Part shown: piece after piece, positions 17,353 through 24,619 of the stretch
How the letters are laid out: each line of letters opens with the position of its first letter
How positions within the stretch are numbered: the stretch's first letter is position 1
Source of the DNA: Candidatus Binatia bacterium
Lineage (GTDB): Bacteria > Desulfobacterota > Binatia > UBA12015
Direction of reading: 5' to 3'
DNA: 34,556 nt
Assembly: GCA_019749875.1 (NCBI GenBank)
Contig: JAIEPK010000429.1
Location: 1-34,556 of the forward strand
Notes under the pieces: model-generated
The model's input: the letters and a program-made list of their open reading frames with translations, nothing else
What the model was told of the DNA's origin: nothing
Databases searched by the model: none
Program-made: the position numbers and the translations under genes

Positions 17353-19317
17353 TCAGCGCAGCCGCGCGACGACTCGACCGTCGCGCCGGCTGCCGCGCTC
17401 GGTCGTACCCGCGATGTTGCGCTTGATGTCGCCGGGCGCGAAATCCGCACCCCAGCAGCGCCCGGTGCTCGTATCCTGGAGCTGCACGGTGAGCCCGTTG
17501 GGCGCGACGATCGGCAGGTACGGCGCGTCGAGCAGCGGGCCGCGACCGCGGACGAGCACCTGCCGACGTCCGCCGGCGCTGGTCATCCGCACGCTCGTCA
17601 GGCCGCCCCGTGCGTCGACGAGACGATGGCCGCCGCCGATCGGCAACCAGCACGGCCGCGTCGCGCCGCGGCAGGCCGCCGCGGCGGGTGCTGCGACGTC
17701 GAGCGCCAGCGAGCGCCCATAGATGCAGAGCTGGTACCGTCCCCCTTGGGTCGGATCCGAGAACGCCGGCGTCGACGCGTCACCGCTCCAGGTCCAGGTC
17801 AAGCGATCGTCGTGCACGCCGCCGGGCGCACGCTTGGCGAGCCGGAGGGCGGAGCTCGTCGCCGCGGAACACTCCTGCGGCTCCGCCGGGCACGAGGCGA
17901 GCGTGCGACACGTGCGCTTCTCGTCGCAGGTCCACTCGTGCACGAACACGTCGGCGCGCTCGTTGGTGTCGCCCGCGACGAGGTTGGTCGACGTGCTCCG
18001 GTACGCGACCACGCGGCCGTCGGCGGACAGCATCGGCTCGACGCTGCAGGAGTCGGACTCCCAGCCGGTCTCGTCCACGGAGATGCGACGCAGACGGCGG
18101 CCTTCGAGGTCGAACAGGTAGACCTGGTCGCCGTGGTAGAGGTTCGCGGGCAAGAGCTCGGGGGAGCGACTCGAGAACGCGACGAAGCGGCCGTCTCCCG
18201 AGATCCGTCCCGCAGGCCACCACCCCCCGCCTTCGCAGGGAAACGGCATGTCGGGCCGGCCGCAGTCTGAGACGTCTGCGCTGGTCGGGCTCGCGACGAT
18301 GGTTCGACCGTTCGTCCGATCGCGCACGTAGACGTTGGTGCGGCGGAACGGGTCGGGCGCGATGAGATTCCAGGCGTCGCTCGAGAACGCGACGAAGCGG
18401 CCGTCGTCGGAGATGCTCGGCCAGATCGTCACGCCCTGGGGAGAGTACGGCCAGTCACCGCTCGTGGCGTCCTTGAGGCCAGCCGCCTCGGTGACGCCCG
18501 CGTCGAGATCCCGCACGAACACGGATGCGATCCCCGGCAGGAGCGGCGGCTGCGGGGTGCCGCTCTCGCGAAGATCGGTTGCCTCGCTCACGAACGCGAC
18601 GAAGGCGCCGTTACGCGAGATGACAGGGTCCCAGCTGCCGCCGTCGGGGTCGCCGCCGGTCGCCGCCGAGCGCGACAGCCGCTTCAGGATGTCCTTGACG
18701 CCCTTCCACAGGAAAACGTCGCGGGCACCGTTGCCGTCCCCGGGGACGAGGTTCGAGGCATCGCTCGCGAAGACGACCTTTCGGCCGTCCCCGGAGATCG
18801 ACGGGCACTCGCTGTCGCCGTTCGGGTCGCCGCCGTCCTTCGCGACCGAGATGCGCTGCGTCGACCCTTCTTGACGATCACGCACGTAGACGTCCCAGCG
18901 CGGATGGCCGAGGTTCGCGCCGCCCGGATAGAGGTTCCAGGCGCGGCTGCGGAACGCGACGAAGCGACCATCGTCGGACACCGCGGGGCAATCGCTGTCG
19001 TCGCGTGCTTCGTTGCCGTTCCACGCGACGCTGACGCGTTCGACGACACCGGTCACGCGATCGCGCACGAAGGCGTCGCTGTCGTCGTTGGTATCGCCCG
19101 GCACCAGGTCGGCCGCATCGCTGGCGAACGCGACGAAGCGCCCGTCGGCCGACAGCGACGAAACGGACGAGTTGCCGAGCGCTTCGCCGCCGAGCGAGTC
19201 GACGCTCGCGCGGCTGACGCGGCCGGGGGTCTGCGCCCTCGCCGGCTCGGCGCCGAGAAGCGCCGCGAGCGTACCGCCGATCAGCAGCCCGAGCGTTGCG
19301 TCCATCCGATGGTTCAT
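17353..19317 (-). CDS. Secreted seven-bladed beta-propeller (TolB/PD40-like) with a Cys-rich C-terminal domain
   Basis: A 654-residue exported protein. A signal peptide ends near ARA-Q at residue 28. Seven repeats of about 45-60 residues follow, each with a core like ISDDGRFVAFSSDAWNL and a later VYVRDR strand, giving one complete seven-bladed propeller. The remaining 190 or so residues form a separate domain with paired cysteines (CDEKRTCRTLASC, YQLCIYG, RPCWLPIGG, GRCWGADF), which I cannot name; I have an unverified memory of similar tails in uncultured deltaproteobacterial proteins. The ATG at 19317 has a GGAG ribosome site 7 nt upstream and starts 28 bp after the di-heme fusion gene, so the two form an operon. 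Propellers of this type usually bind proteins or glycans; no catalytic residues are evident. Confidence 0.88.
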   Translation of the reverse strand: MNHRMDATLGLLIGGTLAALLGAEPARAQTPGRVSRASVDSLGGEALGNSSVSSLSADGRFVAFASDAADLVPGDTNDDSDAFVRDRVTGVVERVSVAWNGNEARDDSDCPAVSDDGRFVAFRSRAWNLYPGGANLGHPRWDVYVRDRQEGSTQRISVAKDGGDPNGDSECPSISGDGRKVVFASDASNLVPGDGNGARDVFLWKGVKDILKRLSRSAATGGDPDGGSWDPVISRNGAFVAFVSEATDLRESGTPQPPLLPGIASVFVRDLDAGVTEAAGLKDATSGDWPYSPQGVTIWPSISDDGRFVAFSSDAWNLIAPDPFRRTNVYVRDRTNGRTIVASPTSADVSDCGRPDMPFPCEGGGWWPAGRISGDGRFVAFSSRSPELLPANLYHGDQVYLFDLEGRRLRRISVDETGWESDSCSVEPMLSADGRVVAYRSTSTNLVAGDTNERADVFVHEWTCDEKRTCRTLASCPAEPQECSAATSSALRLAKRAPGGVHDDRLTWTWSGDASTPAFSDPTQGGRYQLCIYGRSLALDVAAPAAAACRGATRPCWLPIGGGHRLVDARGGLTSVRMTSAGGRRQVLVRGRGPLLDAPYLPIVAPNGLTVQLQDTSTGRCWGADFAPGDIKRNIAGTTERGSRRDGRVVARLR

Positions 19318-19345
19318 GGTTCGACTCCGTGCCTCGCCGTATGCG

Positions 19346-21820
19346 TCACAGCGACTTGACGTAGGACACCAGCGCCGCGCGCTCGGCCGGCGCGAGCGCG
19401 CGATAGCGATCGCGTGCGCGCGTCGCCTCGCCCTCGTGCAGCGCGATCGCCTCTTCGATGGTCGGTGCTCGGCCGTCGTGCAGGTACGGCGCGCTGGCGC
19501 GCGCACCCCAGAGCGGTGCGGTGCGGAACTCGTTCGGCCCCGCGTCGGCCGCGACGACGCCGTCGCCGAGACGCGGGCCCATGTCGTGCAGAAGGAAGTC
19601 CGAGAACGCCGGCACCGGCTGGTTCGCGAGTGCGGCGACGTCGCTCGCACCGGTGCGCAGCGACTCGACGTGGCAGCCGACGCAGCCCGCCGCACGGAAC
19701 AGCGCCGCGCCCTGCGGATCGGCATTCGCCTGCGGCGCGAGCGGCGGCAGCAGGCGCACGAACTCGACCAGCGCCGCGAGATGCCGGCCGTCGTCCTCGG
19801 GATCGGCGACGCGGTCGCACGGCGCATCCTTGCCCTCGCGCTTCACCTCGTTCGGCCGGACGGGGTTGGTGATGCCGACCTCGTCGACCAGCGACTTCGC
19901 GGAGAAGTCGCGCAGCGACGGCTGCTCCGCCTTCCAGCCGAAGCGTCCGAGCTTGCCGCCGGGGCGGTTCGGCCGACCCGAGATGCCGTCCCCGTCGCGA
20001 TCGTCGGGGTCGGCGAGGGCGAGGATCGCCGCCTCCGGGATCGCGTCGACGAGGCCGAGGCCGTACAGCGGCGGCGTCTCGCGGCGGCTCTGCACGGAGT
20101 CCGTCGGCACCGGCTCGTTCGGCACCGAGCAGTCCGGCGTGCGGATGCCCTGCGCCTGGATCAGCGGGCCGCCGCGGCTCTCGAGGCCATCGTACGGGCC
20201 GTCGCCCGGACGGCGGATCATGGTCACGACGCGCGCGCTCGATCCGCCCACGGTCGGCTCGCTGTGACACTCGGCGCAGCTCGCGCCATTGAAGACCGGT
20301 CCGAGGCCGGACTCGGGGGTCTCGACGCGCGTGAATGCAAGCAGCGCATCGTGGAACGCGTGCTCCTGCTCGGCGGTGAGGCCGGCCATGCTCGCGACGC
20401 CGCAGCTCGCGACCCCGTCCTGGTCGGGATCGGGGAACTGCGGGCAGCGGTCGCAGGCATCGCCGACGCCGTCGAGGTCCTGGTCGGCCTGATCGGGATT
20501 GGCGCGTCGCGGGCAGTTGTCCGGACGGCAGGCGGCGCCGGTGCCGAAGCCGTCGCCGTCCGCGTCGACGCAGCCGTCGCACGCGTCGCCGGTACCATCG
20601 CCGTCGGCGTCGGCCTGCCCCGGATCGGCGGTCAACGGGCACGCGTCGCAGGCGTCGCCGACGCCGTCGTGGTCCGCGTCCGCCTGATCGGGGTTCCACA
20701 CCGCCGGGCAGTCGTCGAGCGGACAGGTGCTCGCGGGAAAACCCGGATCGCCGAAGCCGTCGCCGTCGCGGTCGGTGCAGGGATCGGAGACGTTCGCGAC
20801 CTTGTCGGCGTCCCAGTCGGCGTTCGCCTCTTCGAGCTCGAGGGTGTTGCCGGTCGGCTGCAGATTGCCGTACGGCTCGGCGCTCACCGGCTTGCAGCCC
20901 TGCGTCAGCACGCCGCGCGCGTGATTGTCGTGCGCGCCGTGAAAGCGAAAGCAGAACTTCGCGCCCGCGATCGAGCCGCCGACGATCTGGTTGTCGTGCG
21001 GCACGCGCACCCAGCCGGGATCGCTCGCGTAGCCCTCGTTGGTGTAGCCCTCGAAGACGTACGCCGAGCCTTCGAGCACGTTGCGCGCGAACAGGTTCTC
21101 GGCCGACTCGCCGCGCACGTGCACGATCGAGCCACGGATCACGTTGTCGAGGTACTGCGCGCGGCTGGTGTGCTTGTGGTAGATCGCCGACGTCCCCGCG
21201 TTCTCGATCGTGTTGCGCGCGATCACGCAGTCGGTGCACCAGAGGACGTAGAGCCCCTCCTGTCCGTTGCGGATGATCTGGTTCTCGACGACGTTCGCGC
21301 GCACGCTGCCGGAGCCGACGTGGATGCCGTCCTGCTCGCTGGCGGTCACGTAGTTGCGCTCGATGCGGTGGTCGAGCGCCTGGCCGCTGTCGGTATTGCC
21401 CGCGACCTCGATGCCGATGGTGTTGCGCTCCACGCGGTTCGCCTCGAGCTTGACGCGCGCACCGCCGCGCAGGCGGATGCCGCGCTTGAAGCCGCTCACC
21501 GTGCAGTTCTTGACGGTGGCGTCGCTCACGTCGTCGATGCGGACGCCGTAGTCCGAGCCCTCGGTCGTGCCCTTGCCGCGGATCGCGTGCCCGGCGCAGT
21601 CGAGCACGGCACCGTTGGTCATGCGCAGGCCGACACGGCCGCAGTCGGTCAGGTCGCGGTCGAGCGTCGCCGTGCCGCGCACCGTCGCGTTGCAGCGGCA
21701 TGCGACGCCGTTGCCGCAGACCTTGCTCTTGCCGGGTTCCTCATCGTCCGCCGCCCACACGGGCCAGGCGAGGACGCAGAGCAGCAGTGCGCACAAAACT
21801 CGGTTCACCGAACGCCTCAT
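19346..21820 (-). CDS. Secreted fusion: right-handed beta-helix, TSP3 calcium repeats and DUF1111-type di-heme oxidoreductase
   Basis: An 824-residue exported protein with three recognisable parts. A signal peptide ends near VWA-A at residue 23. Residues 50-340 are a parallel beta-helix of the NosD/pectate-lyase type, with repeated short strands such as VRIDDVSDATVKNCTVSGF. Residues 346-473 are thrombospondin type 3 repeats, each with Asp ladders like DADGDGTGDACD that bind calcium. Residues 480-824 match the di-heme oxidoreductase family (DUF1111), with two c-type heme sites, C515-A-E-C518-H519 and C713-V-G-C716-H717. Other family blocks include PPLYGLGLVDAIPE, LGRFGWKAEQPS, EFRTAPLWG and YLHDGRAPTIEEAI. 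Only the last part has an enzyme fold, and its substrate is unknown. No ribosome site precedes the chosen ATG. It is the first gene of an operon with the propeller protein. Confidence 0.9.
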   Translation of the reverse strand: MRRSVNRVLCALLLCVLAWPVWAADDEEPGKSKVCGNGVACRCNATVRGTATLDRDLTDCGRVGLRMTNGAVLDCAGHAIRGKGTTEGSDYGVRIDDVSDATVKNCTVSGFKRGIRLRGGARVKLEANRVERNTIGIEVAGNTDSGQALDHRIERNYVTASEQDGIHVGSGSVRANVVENQIIRNGQEGLYVLWCTDCVIARNTIENAGTSAIYHKHTSRAQYLDNVIRGSIVHVRGESAENLFARNVLEGSAYVFEGYTNEGYASDPGWVRVPHDNQIVGGSIAGAKFCFRFHGAHDNHARGVLTQGCKPVSAEPYGNLQPTGNTLELEEANADWDADKVANVSDPCTDRDGDGFGDPGFPASTCPLDDCPAVWNPDQADADHDGVGDACDACPLTADPGQADADGDGTGDACDGCVDADGDGFGTGAACRPDNCPRRANPDQADQDLDGVGDACDRCPQFPDPDQDGVASCGVASMAGLTAEQEHAFHDALLAFTRVETPESGLGPVFNGASCAECHSEPTVGGSSARVVTMIRRPGDGPYDGLESRGGPLIQAQGIRTPDCSVPNEPVPTDSVQSRRETPPLYGLGLVDAIPEAAILALADPDDRDGDGISGRPNRPGGKLGRFGWKAEQPSLRDFSAKSLVDEVGITNPVRPNEVKREGKDAPCDRVADPEDDGRHLAALVEFVRLLPPLAPQANADPQGAALFRAAGCVGCHVESLRTGASDVAALANQPVPAFSDFLLHDMGPRLGDGVVAADAGPNEFRTAPLWGARASAPYLHDGRAPTIEEAIALHEGEATRARDRYRALAPAERAALVSYVKSL

Positions 21821-21965
21821 GAGGGAAACTGCCTTGGCAAATCCGCTGGGCGCTCGGGCGAGAGGACGACGGGGGGAAGGTCGCCCCAACGGGACACGTC
21901 GGTGCTACCTGCGCGGTCACGACGCAGGCAAGGCAGAAATTCGTGCGCCGCAAGAAAATCTCGAT

Positions 21966-22015
21966 GCGGTCAACCGTCGACCGCCGACGTGCCGACGGAC
22001 GGGCCGGCACGTCGG
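21966..22015 (-). terminator. Tandem stem-loops after the ferric-reductase-like gene
   Basis: CCGACGTGCCG (21984-21994) and CGGCACGTCGG (22005-22015) form a perfect 11 bp stem that abuts the stop codon at 22016. A second stem, GCGGTC (21966-21971) with GACCGC (21979-21984), follows. No strong T-run is present, but the tandem strength suggests a transcription boundary before the di-heme fusion gene. The remaining 145 bp to that gene shows no clear promoter. Confidence 0.5.
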
Positions 22016-22624
22016 TCAGGCGGCTTCCGCGAGATCCGACGGGCCGTTCCTGCGCCGGCCGGCGACGCGCAGGCCCAGCGCCGCGACGCAGGCGAGCGCG
22101 AAGATCGCGAACACGTCCGGTGCGCGTCCCAGCCGTCCGGCGTAGGTGAACGTGAACACGAACCAGAGCCACCACATGCCGAAGCGGTGCAGGCGGCGCC
22201 ATCGCGCCCCGCCGAGCCGGCGGACGGACGCGTCGTTCGAGGTCGCGGCCATGAGCGCGGTCGCGACCAGCGCCCCGCCGCCGACGAACAGGGTCGCCGG
22301 CGAGGGCACGGTGCCCTTCACGACGTTGAACGTCACCAGGCTCACCGCGTGTGCCGCGAAGATGGTCGCGAACGCGAGGCCGAGCGCACGCCGGTGGCGC
22401 ACCAGCCAGCGCGGCAGCGGCCCGGGACGGAGGCGCTGCCACGGGCTCGCGACGAACGCCGCGAGGAATACCGGAAAGGCGAGACGCGCCGTGTAACGCG
22501 CGGCGAGCTGCCAGCCGCCGGCGACGTCCTCACCGCGCCCGAGCCCGATTGCGACCGCGCCGAGCCCGACCACCGCGGCCATCGCGCACGCCACACCGAC
22601 GCCGCGGGATCTCGCTCCGCTCAT
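22016..22624 (-). CDS. Ferric-reductase-like transmembrane protein
   Basis: A 202-residue membrane protein with about six hydrophobic segments. It resembles the heme-binding membrane part of the ferric reductase/NADPH oxidase/MsrQ superfamily, with arginines and histidines such as VRHRRALGLAF (H77), IFAAHAV (H92) and RRLHRFGMWW (H146) in positions suited to binding b-type heme across the membrane. No NAD- or flavin-binding domain is attached, so it would need a partner. The ATG at 22624 is preceded by TAGGTC ending 8 nt upstream, and no ribosome site is present. The gene precedes the di-heme fusion on the same strand with a 195 bp gap holding tandem hairpins. A link in electron transfer between them is tempting but unproven. 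Confidence 0.72.
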   Translation of the reverse strand: MSGARSRGVGVACAMAAVVGLGAVAIGLGRGEDVAGGWQLAARYTARLAFPVFLAAFVASPWQRLRPGPLPRWLVRHRRALGLAFATIFAAHAVSLVTFNVVKGTVPSPATLFVGGGALVATALMAATSNDASVRRLGGARWRRLHRFGMWWLWFVFTFTYAGRLGRAPDVFAIFALACVAALGLRVAGRRRNGPSDLAEAA

Positions 22625-22632
22625 GGCCGTAC

Positions 22633-22638
22633 GACCTA
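22633..22638 (-). promoter_or_regulatory. Possible -10 element (TAGGTC) for the ferric-reductase-like gene
   Basis: TAGGTC on the minus strand ends 8 nt before the ATG at 22624, with no ribosome site between. A weak TTTTCC lies 17 bp further upstream. Confidence 0.35.
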
Positions 22639-22657
22639 GAACGATCGACGGCGGCGG

Positions 22658-22678
22658 AAAAGCGGCGCGTTTCGCCGC
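22658..22678 (-). terminator. Intrinsic terminator for the small Cys-rich secreted protein gene
   Basis: On the minus strand GCGGCG-AAACG-CGCCGC is followed directly by TTTT. It begins 28 bp after the stop codon at 22707 and is the best intrinsic terminator in the window. Confidence 0.65.
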
Positions 22679-22706
22679 GCGTGGACCGCCGCCTGCAGGG
22701 CGTCGC

Positions 22707-22997
22707 TCACTTCGCCATCGGGCACTTGCCCTCGTGCCAGCCCGACTTCATCTTGCCGGCCTCCTCGGCCTCGGATTTCTTCAGCGCCTGGTCGTATTTG
22801 GTCTTGTCGTCGTACTGCGGCGCGGCTTGCTGCTTGGCGAGGCACGCCTTCTCGGTGCTCTCGCTGCAGTGCTCGGGACCGCCCCCCATGCAGCAGCAGC
22901 CGGTCGGCTCGGCCACCGCGCCGGCGGGCGAGGTGGTCGTGCCCCCGACGAGCAGGAGCCCGGCGACCATCGCGGTGACGAGACGTCCGTTCCTCAT
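22707..22997 (-). CDS. Small secreted cysteine-rich protein, unknown function
   Basis: A 96-residue protein with an amino-terminal signal sequence (hydrophobic VTAMVAGLLLVGG, likely cut near AGA-V). The mature part opens with PTGCCCMGGGPEHCSESTEKACLAK, which holds five cysteines, then a charged helical stretch, and ends in GWHEGKCPMAK. The cysteine cluster and following His suggest metal binding or disulfides; I do not recognise the family. The start is set by the ribosome site GGGAGGA before the ATG. A TTGACA/CTATCT promoter lies just upstream and a good intrinsic terminator downstream, so it is a one-gene unit. mgtE lies upstream on the same strand. Confidence 0.8.
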   Translation of the reverse strand: MRNGRLVTAMVAGLLLVGGTTTSPAGAVAEPTGCCCMGGGPEHCSESTEKACLAKQQAAPQYDDKTKYDQALKKSEAEEAGKMKSGWHEGKCPMAK

Positions 22998-23018
22998 CGT
23001 CGTTTCCTCCCGCGGCGC

Positions 23019-23047
23019 AGATAGGTCGGAGACGTGGACCATGTCAA
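23019..23047 (-). promoter_or_regulatory. Sigma-70-like promoter for the small Cys-rich gene
   Basis: On the minus strand TTGACA (23042-23047) and CTATCT (23019-23024) are 17 bp apart; alternatively TATCTG with an 18 bp spacer. The predicted start of transcription lies about 13-15 nt before the ATG, leaving room for the GGGAGGA ribosome site. Confidence 0.6.
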
Positions 23048-23077
23048 CGACGACCGGGTCCCGACGCGACCGCCGGG

Positions 23078-24379
23078 CTACTGGATCATCGGCATGAACA
23101 GCACGGCGAAGCCGAGGAAGGCCGTGAATCCGACGATGTCGGTGACCGTGGTGAGGAAGATCGACGCGGATTGCGCGGGATCGCGGCCCGCGGCGCGCAG
23201 CAGCAGCGGGATGCCGGCGCCGGCGAGACCGGCGGCCGCCATGTTGACGATCATCGCGAGCGCGATCACCAGGACGAGCCCGATGCGGCCGTCCCACAGG
23301 AAGACGGCGAAGCCGGTCACGACGGCGATCGCGAGGCCGTTGAGGATCGCGGCGAGCGTCTCCTTCACCATCACGCGGCGTGACGTGCCGGAGCCGAGCT
23401 CGCGCAGCGCGATGCCGCGGATCACGACCGCAAGGGACTGCGCGCCGGTGTTGCCGCCCTGCCCCGCGACGATCGGCAGCAGCACCGCAAGCGCCGTGAC
23501 CTTCTCGATCACGCCCTCGAAGACCCCGATCACGGCCGAGGCGAGGAACGCGGTCGCGAGGTTCACCAGCAGCCACGGCAGGCGCTTCTTGACGACGGTC
23601 GCGACGGGCGACAGCGCGCGCTCGTCCTCGCCCGCGCCGGACAGCTTCTGCAGGTCGCCGAAGGCCTCTTCCTGCACGGCCTCGATCACCTCGTCGTGCT
23701 TGACGATGCCGAGCAGGCGTCCGTCCTGGTCGACCACCGGCAGCGCGATGAAGCGGCGATCAGTCATGAGCTGTGCCAGCTCCTCGCGGTCCATCGTCGC
23801 CGGCACCGACACCACGTCGCGGTGCACCATGCTCGCGACCGGATCCGAGGGCTGCGCGAGCAGCAGCTCGCGCATGTTGAGCACGCCGGCGAGGCGTCCC
23901 TCGCGATCGGTCACGTAGAGGTAGTACAGCGTCTGGCGCGGCGCGCGACGGATCGCATCGATCGCGTCGTTGACCGTGAGGTCGATCGCGATCGAGGTGA
24001 CGTGAGGCTCCATCATCCCGCCCGCGCTGTCCGACGGGTACACGAGCAGGCTGCGGATCTGGCGCGCGCGCTGCGCCGGGAGGCCGTCCAGGGTCGCGTC
24101 GCGCAGCGCCTCGTCCACGTGGTGCAGGATCGCCGCCGCATGCCGGGGCGGCAGGTGGTCGAGCAGCTCGCGCCCCTCGTCGGCGCCGATCTCGGCGAGG
24201 ATCGCTCCGGCGGGCTCGGCGGCGAGCCGCTCGAGAACCGCGCCGACCGAGCGTGCGGGGAGGCGGCGCAGGATCTCGCCGGCGTCTGCGGGCGACAGGC
24301 TCTCGAGCGAGCGGGCGGCGTCCTCGGGATGCTCGATCACGAACGAGCGCACCAGCGACTCGAGAGCTTGCGTTGCCAA
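23078..24379 (-). CDS. mgtE: Magnesium transporter MgtE
   Basis: A 433-residue channel-type magnesium importer. Residues 1-125 form the cytoplasmic N domain of helical repeats (LLDHLPPRHAAAILHHV). A pair of CBS domains follows at about 130-255 (MMEPHVTSIAIDLTVNDAI, then MVHRDVVSVPATMDREEL), the cytosolic magnesium sensor. Residues 270-433 hold about five membrane helices, with the conserved LPIVAGQGGNTGAQSLAV loop and the pore aspartate in TTVTDIVGF. The start is a TTG at 24379, chosen because it gives the normal amino end and has a strong AAGGAG ribosome site six bases upstream; the frame stays open further upstream through repeat DNA that is not coding. Length is typical for the family. Confidence 0.94.
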   Translation of the reverse strand: MATQALESLVRSFVIEHPEDAARSLESLSPADAGEILRRLPARSVGAVLERLAAEPAGAILAEIGADEGRELLDHLPPRHAAAILHHVDEALRDATLDGLPAQRARQIRSLLVYPSDSAGGMMEPHVTSIAIDLTVNDAIDAIRRAPRQTLYYLYVTDREGRLAGVLNMRELLLAQPSDPVASMVHRDVVSVPATMDREELAQLMTDRRFIALPVVDQDGRLLGIVKHDEVIEAVQEEAFGDLQKLSGAGEDERALSPVATVVKKRLPWLLVNLATAFLASAVIGVFEGVIEKVTALAVLLPIVAGQGGNTGAQSLAVVIRGIALRELGSGTSRRVMVKETLAAILNGLAIAVVTGFAVFLWDGRIGLVLVIALAMIVNMAAAGLAGAGIPLLLRAAGRDPAQSASIFLTTVTDIVGFTAFLGFAVLFMPMIQ

Positions 24380-24397
24380 GGCCGTCTCCTTTTCCGA

Positions 24398-24418
24398 CGA
24401 GGAGGGCCCGTCTCCTCG
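24398..24418. repeat. Degenerate copy of the CGAGGAG palindrome
   Basis: CGAGGAG-GGCCCGT-CTCCTCG is a 7 bp palindromic stem. It is a diverged relative of the palindrome at 24432 and of those at 31449 and 31513. Confidence 0.6.
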
Positions 24419-24431
24419 CATGTCATCGCAA

Positions 24432-24497
24432 CGAGGAGACCCGTCTCCTCGCCCCACGCCTCTGCTCGCTTCGCTCGGCCCGCGCTGCGCGCGGGCC
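24432..24497. repeat. REP-like element, two-hairpin form
   Basis: A perfect palindrome, CGAGGAGAC-CC-GTCTCCTCG (24432-24451), is followed by CCCCACGC, then CTCTGCTCGCTTCGCTC and a second hairpin GGCCCGCGC-TGC-GCGCGGGCC (24477-24497). The same two modules occur at 31513-31601 with a third hairpin between them. It sits in the divergent gap between mgtE and the ABC1-type kinase. Confidence 0.75.
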
Positions 24498-24604
24498 GGG
24501 GCGCGGACGTCGTAGCACATGGTCCGGGAGGGGGAATGAGTGACGAGCGGTGATCGTCCTTCCTTGACGGCGTGCGGAACCTCGCCTGCCCCGGAGGGCG
24601 GTGG

Positions 24605-24610
24605 TAGGGT
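24605..24610 (+). promoter_or_regulatory. Possible -10 element (TAGGGT) for the ABC1-type kinase gene
   Basis: TAGGGT ends 9 nt before the GTG start at 24620, with no ribosome site between. A TTGACG at 24564 is too far away to serve as its -35. Confidence 0.35.
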
Positions 24611-24619
24611 CGTCACGAC

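Noticed and set aside
21821-21965. A riboswitch or clear promoter before the di-heme fusion gene
   Set aside because: A TTGACC is present on the minus strand but no -10 at proper spacing, and no known riboswitch core was recognised.
19013-22639. A 1208-codon open frame on the plus strand
   Set aside because: It lies antisense to three well-supported genes, and its Arg/Ala/Val-rich product is the usual result of few stop codons in GC-rich DNA.
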